Origin: Nemopilema nomurai
Lineage: Eukaryota > Cnidaria > Scyphozoa > Rhizostomeae > Rhizostomatidae
NCBI GenBank assembly: GCA_003864495.1
Contig: ML133410.1
Span: 1,116,001-1,180,000 of the forward strand
Reading direction: 5' to 3'
DNA length: 64,000 nucleotides
Shown here: positions 37,456-52,100 of the stretch, piece after piece
Layout of the letters: each line of letters starts with the position of its first letter
How positions within the stretch are numbered: position 1 is the first letter of the stretch
The notes under the pieces: model-generated
Seen by the model: the letters and a program-made list of their open reading frames with translations, nothing else
What the model was told of the DNA's origin: nothing
Databases searched by the model: none
Made by a program: the position numbers and the translations under genes

Positions 37456-37617
37456 TGACGTCAAAGGCTCGTTATCATGAATATGTCTGATTGCGTCGTC
37501 TGCAACAGGAAGCCAAAAAACTTTCCTTCATCGTCTGTTATTGTCCACAACGAACGGTTCATTATTCTTTCGAAAATATTTGGCAAATATTATCTAATTA
37601 ATATCCGTGAAAATTAA
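37456..37617 (+). other. Candidate small ORF (46 aa) behind a CRE site
   Basis: TGACGTCA at 37456-37463 is followed at 37477 by an open frame of 46 codons ending at 37617. It begins MNMSDCVVCNRKPKNF and has one CxxC pair. No splice donor or homologous domain is recognised. It may be a first exon, a microprotein or chance; the CRE and local rise in GC are the only support. Confidence 0.2.
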
Positions 37618-40600
37618 CACCACTTTGAATTCCGCAATATATTTGTTTGAAAGCATATTTGAGTCCTGCTTTTTGTAGGTAATCTCATTTTTCGAGTGCT
37701 ATAACTCCTTCCAGCTACATCGTATAAATCATATTTGACACGTGTCATGCTTCTTGCAGCCAACTGTACTGATTGGAGTGATCGCGGATCCCTTTGTGAT
37801 GGAACCCACTTGGGGACTGCCCACAATGGATGACCCCCATGCTGTTTCTTCTTCACAAAAGTCAGTGTTGATTGTCGTTCTTAATCATATTTGTTTGCGA
37901 CAGACCTCCGGTCCTGACCCAGACACCAAGGAATTCCTCCATTCTTTCAACATAATAATTTGAAAGCTAGAGACATCGAATACCTGATACTTTTGTTAAC
38001 AGACTTTTGAGGAAGAGAATTCAAGAAGAAAACACGAGTGAATCTCTCTTCCCCTCATCTTTCAGGCAAATGATGAAAAATACCCCGCCACTTTTATATA
38101 ATCGGAATAACATTGGATTTTGAGACAAACACAAACAGTTCAGATTTTGAGATAGAATTTTTCTCGTTGCCACTCAATTAGCTACACCAAACATAAAAGT
38201 ACTTGACCTGGGTTTAGTTGCGTAATCACTGAAGACAACTCGTACTATCCTTAGGTAGGGTGCTTTGTCTGTGATAAAATAAAAAACGATGAAAACACAA
38301 AACAACTCAACAACAACGAACCCTTTACATCGCCAGAAATGTCGCTCCGGAATTTGAACACGAGATGTCGCCGACTTTCTTGTTGTTATTGTTTCTTACA
38401 GAGACGAAGGTCCGTCCTACATTGTCGCGCAAAATGTATTCACTTCAACCGCCACCGCATGTCAGGTTATTGTTAACTTTATCGCGCAGGTCAAAAGCTC
38501 ATCCCACTCTTTTGTACGGTTCAATTGAGTTTCAACAACACAATGCATGACGTCACTCGGTCTTCATGCAAAGCTGCGCTACAGCAACAACAGGGTGCTG
38601 GGTGCCAAAGGCAAGCTAGGATGGGGGCTACTGAAGCAGGAGTTGCACCAGGGGGCAGCAGAGCAACAGCCTCCTGGGATCAGTCAGACTTGGCAGGTGG
38701 GAAAGTGTGCTCCTAAAAACAATGCACTTCTGGTGCCACACTCAAAGGCTTTCCAGTCAAAGGCAATACTAGTCTTGTTTTCCTTCTCGCAACTATCAAA
38801 TTTTCTGTGCCAGTAGTACATTAATTTGCATCTAGGCAAGGAAATAGCTTAGATTTCTACCCGTTTATAACAACCAAACCGTCCTTGAAATTGTCACGTT
38901 TTTCTATTGTCAAGAAATTGATCAACTTCAATTGGCGACAAGTCATGAATTGCCAATGCGACATACATACCACGTGATATCCAAGTATTGACAAATTTTG
39001 CACCATTTTCGTCTTGATTTCCTTTCAAAACTTAACGAATGTCCTGCTATAAGCACTATCTTTGTTCCTCTTTAGTGATCTACAACAGGTCTTAATTCAA
39101 GTAAACGTGACCATACAAAAAGTTACTAATCACGATAATTCAAATCAAAGAGCCCTTAAGCATATTCTTGAAATTGTGCTTCCAAATTTTTGCTACGTTT
39201 TTGAATTAATGCTTACGAAGATTTTGCGTTCAAGAAGGAAACTCATGGAATGGGAAGCTTGTTGCAAATGAGTACAGAAGGTTATTCTAGTACAATTTTC
39301 ATATTTCTGTAGCCTTCAGCGTCAATGCTGCTGTATTGATTAATTAGCTTTTAAATTCAAATGAAGCTGCTTTTTAGCCTTTCGAATAATTCAATGTAAC
39401 ATTTCTTATCTAAAACTGACTGCATGTCGTAAAAGGTCATGGGAAAAAGACAATCACAATATCGAAGGGTGATAACACTGAGAAACACGAATTAGTTTAT
39501 ATTCATAGCACGTCTACGCAATTCTCTTTCTGCAATATTTGTTTTCTGGGGAAAAATCGGAAATTACTTCATTTGTAATATCATAGCGCCGCGAGTTCGC
39601 TGTAATTAAGCATTTCCGAACAACAAGGAACTTAGCAGATGTTGGCAACCCTTGTCTTGCTGTGGAATAGAATAGGTTTTGGATGCTTTCCTGACAGAAA
39701 CCATGTTGCTCTTCAGGTGAAAGGTCGGTTATGATGCGGACGGTCCTCTCTGAGAAAGTTAGTCTAAAATCTCGAATAGAGGGGTCTAAAATGATTATTT
39801 TAAAGTAACTAAGTCGTAAATCAAAGGAACTTCGAGATGCAGAAAATGTCGACTTCTGTTAACCCTATTTCATGGCAGGACCGCAGCCCCAAAACAGCAA
39901 ACTTTCAAGGTTTCAAGAAACAAAACAACAAGATTCCAGAAATGTCATTTAAGAACACCACAGTCGTGGCCTATTCTCAAGATTAGTTCAACTCAGTATT
40001 ACCGTGACACATTCTCATCATAGTCCATTGAAATGGCTACCCTCGACTGATAAGTGGCCGGGCGGGCGTGATTGAGAAACATGACCGCATCACAGCGTCG
40101 ACTTGAGATGGACAAACGCATTGTCAGTTGCAGCAATCAAACAAATTTGAGATCACTATTCGACAACAAAACGACCAAGCACGCGTTGGCCACTGTGCGA
40201 TTTACAAGCATGACTCAGTTTGCTTGTTCGTAGTCCAAACTCCTCGAATACCGTATTATCCTTAACGGCGTCTTCACTACAATGCGAAGTGCGAGGCTTT
40301 ATCACTCAACCGATGTCATGAGACAATCACCAGCCGTGTGCCAAGAAACCATCCTTGTGGAAGCACATAAAGTTGTTTTTGCTTATGTAGCTTGCAAGGA
40401 CGATATATGCTTTTGAAGTTAGGAATCGTATGAATAATAAATTTCACCCGAAATCTATAACTGTCGAAAGAAGCTTAGAAATTAGAAAGAAATTATGCAT
40501 TGAATCATTAACCCAAAACTATGCATACAGAGTTTGTTTTTCTTTGAATTTGAATTTCAAAAATTCATTCTAAAACTTAACCAAGATACTGATGCAATGA

Positions 40601-43600
40601 AATGACAGTTAGTAGAAAGACCAGAACGGGAAAAGATACCTACCTGGACAAAAGGGTAAGGAAATTGATATGGGAATACTTCCCCGTTGTTTCTCAACAC
40701 TTAATTAAGTGTTAGACTAATTAAAAATTTCTCAAGATGCCTTGAAGCCCTAATGTTTTTGCATTAATACTTTGCATGAAGTATTTGTATTAACACAGGC
40801 TTTTAAAATATTTTATTTTCTCATGCTGAGTTTGGCATTGTCTCCCGAGCTACACATTTTAATATCTTCTTGCTTTGATATTTCTCACAGTTGTTTGTAA
40901 ACACTGGCCTAAGCTTGTCCAATCAAGCTTGATTAAAACTAGACCAATCTTACTGAAACTCACAGCATCTTAACCGGTTGCATTCGACGGTTCGTGCCAA
41001 GGAACTGTCAATTAATCTTCCTTCATTATGAAGAAGTATCGATCAAGCCACGATGTAGACTCAGAAGCCAACGGGCACAGGGGCATTTTCCCCCACCATT
41101 CAACATTTGAGATGGAGTGCCCCTTAGCAGCTCACAAAGTTGCACCTCCTCTGCCTTCATTTTAATCCCACTTTGAAAATATTCCCCGCGTCCTTGAAAT
41201 GCGAAGAAGATTTAAGAGCTTCCCAGTAACAGCTCTTTCCTCCTAATCAATATAATTTAATTAAAAATATTGGCTGAATTGCAGGCAAATGTTTCATGAA
41301 CTTTTGCTCCAAAGCGTTTCAAATTTCGCGTGAAAAGTGTTACATTCCTTTGCTTCTGAACAACAACAGATTTCCATTTCCCAAACATTTAAGTGGCTAG
41401 CACACAATCTAGGATGTCAAATATTTCTCAATTTTATATTTAACTAAAAAATTGAGGAATATTGCCATTGGCTATCCATCGCGACGAATTCGATGCTGCG
41501 GTCTATTAATGCTAAGAAGGAACTCTTAGTTCCATTCTGTGTGTAACCAATGAGCAGCAGATACGGCCTGTCCTATGTCTATAATCAAACACGAATTTCT
41601 ACCTTCTTGGCATCCCGTTGATGTATCCTTCGCTTGTGAAGATAATCAGCGAAACAAGCACGGTAAACTTGTTACGGTCAATGAAGAAAACAATAAAACA
41701 AAACAGAAGTGTCAATTTACCTCGTGTCAATTCGCCTCGAAATACCTGTATCTTCAAAACAAGGACAAATTAAGTTCGCTAGCACTTCCAAACACCTTTT
41801 CAGACATAACGATAAGCATGAGCAACTTTGAGCAAGTGGGGTGATTCAAAGGTTCGCACTTTTGCTTCGAAAATCTTCGCACATTTGGTGCGCGGGGGAA
41901 TTTTTACCAGATCTCCGCTTTGCAGATATGATCTGCAGATGGTCGGCATTATATTGTTCAAGCTTTGGTCATAGTGTTGTGTCTTACAAAAAGATGATTC
42001 GCTAAGTTCTGTCTGGTGCGAGGTGGAATCCTGGAAGAGCGGGTTATTGGTTTTTAAGCGAAATTTAAAGCCATTCATATCAAGTAATGAAAATCTCTAG
42101 GCAGTCGAGGAATCATTTTAGTTGTAGAGTAAAAAGCCCTGTAATATGAAACGAGAGGATGTCAGTACTCCAATTACAGAGATTGCATTTTTTGGGGTTG
42201 CCCTAACAACACAGCCCACCCTGCCACCTGGCATAAGAATTTTGTACATTGCTGAAAGCTTTTTAAAAGCCGCTCTTCTGCCTTACCAGCCAACTATCAC
42301 AATTCAGATAATCAAGTCTTTCTTGCTAACTGATTCTCGCGTGATCGAGCAGGGTATGGGGTCGATGGGCTGTGACTGTAATGGTTAATTTGCGCAAGGC
42401 CTACTCCGCTAATACCAGTTTCGGTTGGATCATCTCCCATGCATACTTTGAATCATACCTTGGCTCACAAACAAAGCGAAGTTTGGTAGTTGTGGCACCT
42501 CTAATTGGGGACGCACGCAGTGGAAATCCGAGAACGAATAAAACTGGCGATACAAATGATCCCAATATGCAAATATTGTCTTCATGCCGAAAGATCTTGC
42601 AAAATAATTCTAGCATTCTAAAGTAGTTGTTCAAACAACATTTCAAATCATTTGAGTGGGAAGGCATTAGAGGTTACAATGTACACAAAGCAGCGAAGAC
42701 ACTCTGGCGCTCGTGAAGAGGCAGCTGAAAATGCTCCCGATGTTTGTCGCCTAATTACGTCTTATCGTTTTTTTGTATAAAAAATGCAATGACTAATTAT
42801 CGGCTAAAACCAGCATTGTATACTCATGCACGACTCCAGAGTTCTCTTGGCAGATGCTTCGATGTAGCAGAGAGCAGACTTGAAAATGTCCATTAATGGA
42901 CTCTGAAATCTTCCATCTCTGCAGGATTTGATGACTCAAGTATCTTTCTTTAAGGAATCTTTAGCGCAGAATACTTCTTTAATAAGGGTCTTAGCCGATT
43001 AAGGACCAAGCTGTTGAGAAGCAGTTGCCCATTGCTTTACTGGTTCTCCCAAAGAAAAGAACCATCGATCAGAATAGAAATGGCAAGAAATGCTTACAAA
43101 TACTTCTTTTTTCAAATGTATAGAGAGCATTTATAATCGAGACAAAGTATAGTCGTGTGTTATCATTGATCAAGATGACTGGATGGGCAATGGAATAAAA
43201 GTTAAGAGAACTCTCTATGCAAGTGAAGGATTTTACCAGTCTCTTGCCGTTACAGTATAAATTCTCAATATTGATTTAGATAAGAACTTGCGGCTGGGAA
43301 TTTATGTGTGATCAGCTAGTTTATCTTGAAAGGTGCTTTACAGTCAACGCAATGGTAAATTACGAAGCTTATCAATGTCAGATGACGCCTTAGGGAGATA
43401 GCAAAGAGAGCGAGATATCTGTTATTCTTAAAACTGCTTATTTCTTAATTAGACAGAGTTCGAAATACATTTCCATAGGCGGCGAGGCATTAGCGAGCGA
43501 GTCTTTGCAATGACAGCTGAACAAAACAATTTGCAAAATACCTCCGCGGGTCATTTTTATATAACAACAACTGCCAAATAGATGAGGCTGTTATCCCTCA

Positions 43601-44714
43601 TTACCAACAGACAAACAGCGAACGACAGACATTAGAATGAAGGCTTTTTTCACTTACGACAGGATGAAGTGACTTGCAGCATGATTACAAACGCATAATT
43701 GCTGGGCAAAACTAAGCAGTGGTGGATGTAATTGAAAATGCGTGCATCTTACGAAGCGAGCAACGGTGTTCATAAAAGAGTTCAACTAAAAGCGACTTAC
43801 CTCCACCGTAACTTCTCCAAATTGGCATTAAATGACTCCTGTGAGCCATTTATGCAACAAGTGCAAACTTGTCTCTATTCTTTTCAAAGAAAAGATAGAG
43901 TAAACTATTAATTATACATCATTAATATTGTATGAAATGAAAAGATTCATGTTATTATCAGGAATAGACTTTCTTGAAATTGAGGTAGTACAGCCTTGAG
44001 AAAGTGGAAGTGATGCCAGGTGTAGAAGTGGAAACAGCCTGCGGATTGGCTCTCCGTTAATTACCAATCCACTGATGATACACACAGAAGGAGTATGTAA
44101 TTAGCAGATTGTTCGGCCGGCAGAGAAACCTGGCATTTCTTTCAGGGCAAATGACAAATGACAAGAGGGTGGAAATGAATCCGTTCTAATAGAAACCGGT
44201 ATACACTGATTAGGAATTTTACGAAATGTCAGCGAAAGGTTCAAAAAGTGCATCTTGAGGCAAATATGCGAGTTTCTATATGGCCTGTTAATCGTTGGAC
44301 GGCGTAGTACGACGGGTAGGAATAGAGTAATTATTGACAATCTTGAAAAACAGGTGGGATATTGTTCGTGATTCTCGAATACCAAAATACACCAAGGTCG
44401 GTGGCTTAAACCATTGCGGGGACTGAAATTGTACCCAGAAAATTTGGTCTCATTCTCGGAGCGTGATCAATCAGAAAACTGCCTCGAAAATCCTAAGCCC
44501 TGGACCCTTTGCATGCCCATCGACTTTCTTAACTGTATCTTCCTCTTTAAAAAAGTCTGTGCACAACAGAAAGTTTGCATTTCCAATATTTCCTGATGGA
44601 ATATTCTTTTCTGCTGGTTATCAGCCCTTGTTCGCCGTATTAAACTTTTTCAATAAAAAATATTCTTTCAAATGTCCGCATTCACACCTAAAACAACCTA
44701 ATCTACGGCAATTA

Positions 44715-44900
44715 ACATAGCATTACAATATTATCCTCATATTGTCATAATATTACAACACTATACTTATATAGCCATGATATTGAAACAACATTGCCAT
44801 TGCCACGGTAGTGTAATTAAATCCTCATACTATCATGCTATGGCAATATTATTCCTATATTATCATGGTCAGGTAGTATCGACATGCCAATATAAACCTG
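44715..44900. repeat. Degenerate AT-rich tandem-like repeat
   Basis: A run of imperfect units built on CAATATTATC, CATATTGTCATAATATTA and ATACTATCATG, with both orientations mixed, so it can form many short hairpins. Unit length is irregular (about 25-50 bases). It looks like an old minisatellite or the debris of a small inverted-repeat element. Confidence 0.45.
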
Positions 44901-47900
44901 CAGTCGAAAGAGTATCATAACGTCAAAAGCTACTCCATTTTCAAAGCATTATAAACTTAATATTGTCAAGGTATTAGAAATTGTATTTTTATTGTGCTAT
45001 TGTGGCTTCAATCGACATTCAGTTCTTCTGATAACAGCAATGTAGTACTGTCTTCAGGCCCTTTGAGAAAATAAGAAGGAGGCAAGGCTAAAGTTTTGCG
45101 AAAGCTGACCCATTTAAAACTAAAAATCAATTTTTATACATTTGTAGGTTTCTCAATATCATTTTCAAACTTGCTTGTTAAAGTAACGAGAAGAGGCTGG
45201 CACGGGTGAAAAAGAGACAAGTGCCAATGAACGAGTATTTAGCTGTCCTATTCATTTTATAGTGGATGCAAAAGTTTCAGAGCAAAAGAATACCTTTGAA
45301 GAAGAGGTGTTAGAATGCAACTTTATAGACACACGTGAGAGACTGATGTGATACTTGAAGATGAGAATAAACTGCACAGAATATATTTGCAACTCTTCCT
45401 TGAAAGGAACGTAAGAAATGCAGAAGTTAATGCCGGCTCAAATCCAGGGAGGAATCACGTGACATTTTGCTTCAGCCATGTGTAAGTATCTTTAAATTTG
45501 CATAGACCTTGCCTATGCTTTCTCACTTAATGTGTCAAATAATTAATCATTGTCACGAATTTACAGAATGCATTGCCAGCTGTGTCTTCCGATCAACTGA
45601 ATTCGTGCACCCATTTATGCTCGTTTTTAGTAAATATTAATCGAATATGCATGAATCAAAAGATAAAAGAGAAGGCAAAAGAATCTTCACTTAAATGAAT
45701 AGCGAAATAGATTTCGCAATCAACTCAAAGAATGAAAAATCAAAACAAATTGATGGAGATAAGTTTGTTATCACCTCTTTTGATGCTTAAATTCACAGAA
45801 CGGCTTTCGGTATAACTTGAAGGGGAATTATGTTTAGGCCATTTAAAGAACTGTGGAAAGGATACGATTGTTGAACTGCACAATGCGAGAATTTTCAACG
45901 ATATGTGATTATTGCATGAAAATTATGGAAAGTTGTCCTTTGCGTTTTACCCACATAAAGCAATTCAAGTAAAAGACTTATTTCAATATTTCAATATTTC
46001 AATGCTTCCCAATCTTCTCATTTGAGACCATTATGACGATAGTCACAACAACAAAAATAACGATAGTCGGCAGATACCGAAAAACACTTTCCTTAAGATG
46101 GTAGCACGGACTTGCGTCATTGATCAATTTTACAATCACCTAGACTTCTTTGTTTCTATAATAAACAATTTCCGAAAAAGATTTGAAGGATTTCAAGCGT
46201 AATGCAGAAAACAATCTCTTGTTGAACGAACATGCCTACTAAACAAACAGAGTGCTACGATGTTATATAATGGGGTGACACTACAGATACTAATAAAATG
46301 CGTAAATTAAAAGCTGGAAAATCTCAACAAACGACAAATGAAATAAAGCAGCTATCGAAAGTTCTTCTTACTTGAAAGATGCAGATATCTTGTTGATTGA
46401 ACGACATTCTATTAACTTGATGTTAATGACAGTTTCTCTTCGTTGATAGCATGTAAGTTGTCAGCTTCATAGGGCTTTACAGACGCCATTGTCTACTATC
46501 TCACTGAACTGTTTTGAAAATTCTTCCAATGACAAAGACGAATAATTCGACTGCGAAATCACTCCTTGCGCAAGATTTGTTATGTAACGAAGGAAGGCAC
46601 GTGTTGTGAAGTGTGGGGCACTGGCAGAAAGCTGGCTCTTATCTGATTTGAAAGGATCGTAGAAGGTACTTTCTGGAAATTCAGTTTCCTGGAAAGCACA
46701 TGCTTTTAGATGATAACGATTTCTACTTTCTTACGCGAAGTAGAGAAGTTACTGCGAACCGAACTATAAATATTGCGGGCATTCGAAAACAAAGAAAACC
46801 TGGTGACTTTGTCTCTATGAAATTATTCTACAGCTAGTACCTGCAGATAATCAAAAGAAACATTTCTGCTTTTGAATGATATTTCAGTTCCCCAGTAATT
46901 AAAAGTATTTATGAACATGGCAGAAAATTTCATTGTGATGCAGAGAATCCAAAGATCTTTGCTTTTCGTCCACTTATGTTTGTAAAGAAAAGTAAAAATG
47001 AGCCCCACCTTCACAAATTCCTTCAGTTCTTCGGAATAGGCATAAGGTAGGCCCTAGCACTTGAAACAGGGAGAAGTTAGGGGCCGGCACTAAAAGAAGT
47101 AAATAGTTTTTGGATGCATGTAGTCCGACCTGCAGAAATTGTTTGACTGATGTTTATGCTTCAAGACAGGAAGTATGCGATGAAATGGCATCCACATTTT
47201 GTGTAGTTAATATATGCGAAAGAAATGCGTTTTTGCAAATATTTTCTTACTGTAGCATTAAGCGGTGCAAAAACATGGCATTTCACTTCCAATGATGAAT
47301 GATGGTGTAGTGAAGAGGATCCGAAGGGTTATATCAACATTTGTGTTGTTTAAACCACTTTTCATTAGTTCTATAGTTTATTCATTCTTTGCAGTGACGG
47401 TCGTCTTAAACCATGTCATTTGTCTCTAATTTAGAAGATCTCCCTTATCTTATAGCAAACTCGGATTTCATTCGCCAATAGATAGCACGATGGGTTATAA
47501 AAATCATACTAATAAAAGTGACTCACAATTTGTAATATGACAACCAGTAATACAGCTATCAATCATCTTAAAAGCTGTGCGCATTAGATCACTTCTACGC
47601 AATAAACAAAATAAGATCTGTATGAGAGAAATAAAGAAATGAAGAAAAAGAAGTCTCGTCTTGAATGTTTAATGCTAAAATGCTTTGAATATTAGATGAA
47701 CAAGAAGGCTGGAAAAGTTTGCTTGCAATTTTGGGCTCCATTCGGCGAAGCTTTTCAGTACATTTACCCATATTTTCTGTCGGAGGAAACTTCACTGTCA
47801 CTATGACACAACACTGTCACCATGCACTGTCAACCCTGTTTTGATGTAGCAAGGGAGCTAGGGGGCATGGATTTCAGCAAGCAACGAGGCAACAATGCTA

Positions 47901-49119
47901 TCAACTCTACGTGCTAGCACTAAACAATTGCATTTATTAGACCTCAGGCAGCGTGAGAGACGGCAGGCAATTTATGCACAGCCTAGTACAACAAACTAGG
48001 TCCAGAAAAATACCCGTATGCCTTGCAAAAACTAACCTAACCAGTGCATGAAGTTTGAAGGTGTGATCATGTCTTGTGCACTTCATACTCACCATCAAAA
48101 CATGATATTTCTGCTTCCCAATCTTGTATGTTGGCTCATCCTTTCAAAGTCTACAATGCACACTGAAGTAGTCTATTCAAGATTTGGCATCCCCAGACAG
48201 CACAAGATGTTTTGATACATTTCCTGAATAAGAGCTTAAACAGCATACGTACAACATTTGTAGTGCAAGATTATCAAGAAGGCCAGGCATTATTGAACTT
48301 ATGCCTAATGAATTATTAAGGCTACAAAAGTGATTGTTTTAGCAGTTGGTGACTTTTTCCAACAAGTCTTGTCTAGACACAATTAATCCCTCATAAACAC
48401 ATTCATGTTTTTCATTATTACCCACAGTTTAGCGAGTTTTCATATTACTTTTTGATTTAACAAATTGTATTTGGTCTCTTAAAAGCAAAAGGAAGTCGCT
48501 TAAAAGCAAAATCGTCTTCATCAAATTTGCAATCGTTTCTTCGTTTCGCATCTATCGCACTGCATTATGCTGTGCAAGAATTGTCAAAATGGCGGCTAGA
48601 AATGTCATTGATATGTCATCGGTTTCTGCTTCTAAGACCTAGGCACAGTTGTTTAAAGTGGTTCACATGTATTGACGCATTTCGTAAATACGACCATCTT
48701 CGCATTTGGCTCCTTGCAGCTGGCTCTATTTAAGCACTGATTGATAGATCAAGAGCCTGCAATTAAGGTAAGAAGATGTAAGGTAAGAAGATCAGTACAG
48801 CAACTTGTACCACTGCCTTTTATTCAACAAACCTTGCAGGAATAAATTTGGTCTTGGTTGAGTTTTGCAAAAATCGAGAGGAAGGGAAGGCACGAGTCGA
48901 GTTTTTATGAAAATCCGACAGTCATTGGATTTGTGTGTTGCTTTTAGCAAACTGTGCTAAGTTCTATGCTTTTTGTAGCATGCTGTCTAACTTATGGCAC
49001 TGGAAGTCAACAAAGATTCCATGACTTTTTCTACAGCAAACCTAAGCAATCATATTTGCAAAATAGCCATCTAATGAGCTATACCGATAAAACTTTGCCT
49101 TATTGAAATCAGTATTCAC

Positions 49120-49186
49120 ATTGGCGCAAAAGTCTGCTTAGCCGAGCTCATTGGCGCGCGTCACTCTCTACGCACGTGCGCATTGG
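49120..49186. promoter_or_regulatory. Triple CCAAT-box cluster with E2F-like and E-box sites
   Basis: ATTGG (inverted CCAAT) occurs at 49120-49124, 49150-49154 and 49182-49186, i.e. 30 and 32 bases apart. The first is followed by CGCAAAA, so the minus strand reads TTTTGCGCCAAT, and the second by CGCGCG. The palindromic E-box CACGTG lies at 49174-49179. Evenly spaced CCAAT boxes are known from NF-Y-driven cell-cycle promoters. No gene was recognised next to it. Confidence 0.4.
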
Positions 49187-49189
49187 ATT

Positions 49190-52100
49190 TCTGTAAGTGC
49201 TAGGCCTTATGAGCTGAAATTCTTGATATCAAACTAGTTTGGTGTTTTATGCAATCCCTGCCAATTTATTCTGCGTATGTGCCCCACACTAAAGTAAAAA
49301 TCACAATTAGTCTCATACGTAGTTGATTCAAGTAGTTTCGTACTTATCAAAATTTCATTAAAGATGCATATATGAGGGCATTTGGATGTGAAACAAATTA
49401 ACTATTTTCCAAACGCTTCCTTCCTGTGACGTCCAATTCACACCGCTCTTAGTGCATTGTATGTCATCTGTCACCTGTCTCGTACTTGCATTTTCGCAAA
49501 ACATTCAGATTCCCGATCCTGTTTTCATTTGTAAAAGAGGAGGTCCTTTTTTATAATTTCATTGAAAGTAAAGAGCCATTTTAAAGAAGCCAGAGGAAGT
49601 CACTTTTAACAAGTCATCAAACGCTCGTAAACTAATCAATCCCTATTTAAACACCTTGCAAACTAACTTCGTCTTGTATGCTTAAAAGTATGTTTTTATT
49701 ACGAAATGCAAAAAATTGAATTAGCTGCCACCTTTAAGATAGTAATTGGGTAGGGTAGGGCTTTGAGTTGGAAAAGTGGAAGATTTTAAGCATGTAATGA
49801 TCAAAGTACCTCTTATCGCCATGCAAACTTACTAATTGTGTGTCGTGTGTTAAAGTGCCTTACTTTTGCCAGTAGTTGTAACATTCGACGTACCATCTAC
49901 ATATCCCTGCTAGTGACTCACCCTTTCACGCAGCTATCACACAACACGTAGCCCATAGATTAGAGCAAGTACTCCAAGGGTTGCTAACAGTGTCTTCTTA
50001 CATGCTTCAGATTGGTGTCCACCTCTCGTTTTCTAACAACCAAGGAGCATCAAGAAGGCAATTCCAATCTGTTTTCTGCTCTCCTTGCTACAATGCCTGC
50101 CAAAATTGTTGGCACACTTACGACAACTCTTTTACTCACGTTCACTCATCCCCCCCCCCCCCCTACGAACAATGTTGTCCTGCTGCTAAACCAAGCGTCA
50201 ATTTTACATCAAACTCTTCCCCCAGATTGACTGGATGCTATACTTTGTTACCAACATTATTTTAGGCGGGAGGAGGGGGATTAACAACTAGTGGCGTGTC
50301 AAAGAAATGGAAAATGCAAATACCAGAGAAAATACTGAGGTGTTCCAAGAACTTTTGGCAGGCATTGTAGGTGTTTGTCTTTTTCTATCGACAAATTTAC
50401 AGATAGACGCACCTAGAAAGACAACGCTGAAATGTGTTAAAAACGAGCAAACGCTTTGCCTAACATTTGCCAGGCATTAAGTTAAACATCTAGAATAATT
50501 CCATGGCTAGCAGATGTTTTGGTATGATTAAAATGATTAAATAGATACTTTGAAAGCTTTTCGTGCTTATTGCAATAAGAACAAACCATTGGCGATGCAT
50601 GCTTGCAGGAGGCAAATAAAAAACTTGCAAATTTTTTTTTAAAAAGCACCTAGAAGCAAATTAAATGCAACTAGTTAGGTTTTGTGTTTGCTCCTTTTCC
50701 CGTGCTGTGGCTTAAATTTACAACAATCTACCAATCTTGGGCATTGTTATGTACCAAATTTTTTAATGTGAACGGGTTCACTACGCTTTTCAGTTCAACC
50801 CGAAGGCAAATGTTCGCGAGGTAACGCTGCCTTTGTGCGACCACAAGCAAATTCGACTATACATCTAACTAATTAAAATCCTATAATTAGAATCATCGTT
50901 TAAAGGTACACACATCAACAACTTTGCCGCTTCAAAAATTAAACATAGATTTCCTTTAAGGAGTCACTTACAAAAGGACAGTGTATTTTATCTGCGACGG
51001 TAGCGGTCTTTCAATTAACCCGCTCTTCCTAGCAAGAGGATACCGATAATTGCAGTGTGAAATTGATGACACTAAATCTTTTTTTAGTAAACGATACTCC
51101 TTCATATTGCTCCCTTATTCACGTTTGTGTTGTCTAGGTTAATCGATTCTGTTTTGCTGTAACCAGGGTCCTTTATCTAGACGTACTATTTTTGGAACCA
51201 GGACTGTTGCACACCAAACAGCAACTGTATTCAATTGCACAGAAACTCTCACTCGAGAAGTAATCAAATGAGGGCCAGATCAATTGTTCGTTGATTCTCT
51301 TGACCGCGCATGACCATTCCAATAGAGGCGTGCTCAAAGGGGCAAATGAAATGAAATAAATTGAATATAAATGAATAAAATAAAATGAAGATACATGTCT
51401 TGCCCCCCCCCCCTATAATTTTCATCGTTCCCTTCATTGCCATCCCCACTTTTCTATGAAGGTATCGGTTAGTGTTTTGCACCCATATGCTTTTTGCGCA
51501 GTTTTTGATATAAATTGATATAACATTCTCTCCAAACTGCCACATGCATTAATTCTATGTATCAAAGTTTTGGAAACAATAAGGTTTAGATCATCTAAAA
51601 GCAGTGGTGGAAAGACGTTATTATCCCCATTGCATCATCACTTCATAATCCTCTCTCATTCTTCATCAGCAAATTTATTTTTAGAATAGTAATATAAATA
51701 TAGCTGCTAAGTTCAGATTATTCAGTCAGAAACAAAGCCAGAGTCAGTAAGACTCGGAGTTAGCGAAAACAACAAGCAACGCGTCGTCTCTTTTCCACCG
51801 GGCTCCGTGTTCTCTACTCCTCCGTAGAGGCTGAGCAACGCAGACGGTAGAAACCCATCACAGCTCAAACATGTTTTCACAACATTCAGGTCACATGAAC
51901 AATTTGCATCTACATGCGTGCCATTTTCCCACAGCGTATCTTCACTTCCTGTCTACTTTTCTACATAGCTTTCAGTTCGGTTGAGTTGTTTTTCTCGTTG
52001 TGCTGTCTACAGTATAATTTCCTTACCACCTGCACACATTGTTAAGAGCTGCACGTAAGAAAGTTTGACAATAGTACGATATTCATGTTGATGTCCCTCA

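Larger units (their letters stand above)
36180..49110. other. Gene-poor stretch
   Basis: I found no conserved coding exon here on either strand. Open frames are short, AT-rich and without recognisable domains or paired splice sites. Islands of less AT-rich sequence near 37.4-37.5, 38.5-38.7 and 40.0-40.2 kb, and several TAATTA-type sites between 43.4 and 44.1 kb, could be regulatory, but this is a weak impression. Confidence 0.45.

Noticed and set aside
38547..38816. 89-residue plus-strand frame starting at a CRE
   Set aside because: Gln/Gly-rich low-complexity start then AT-rich tail; no homology recognised and no conserved motif.
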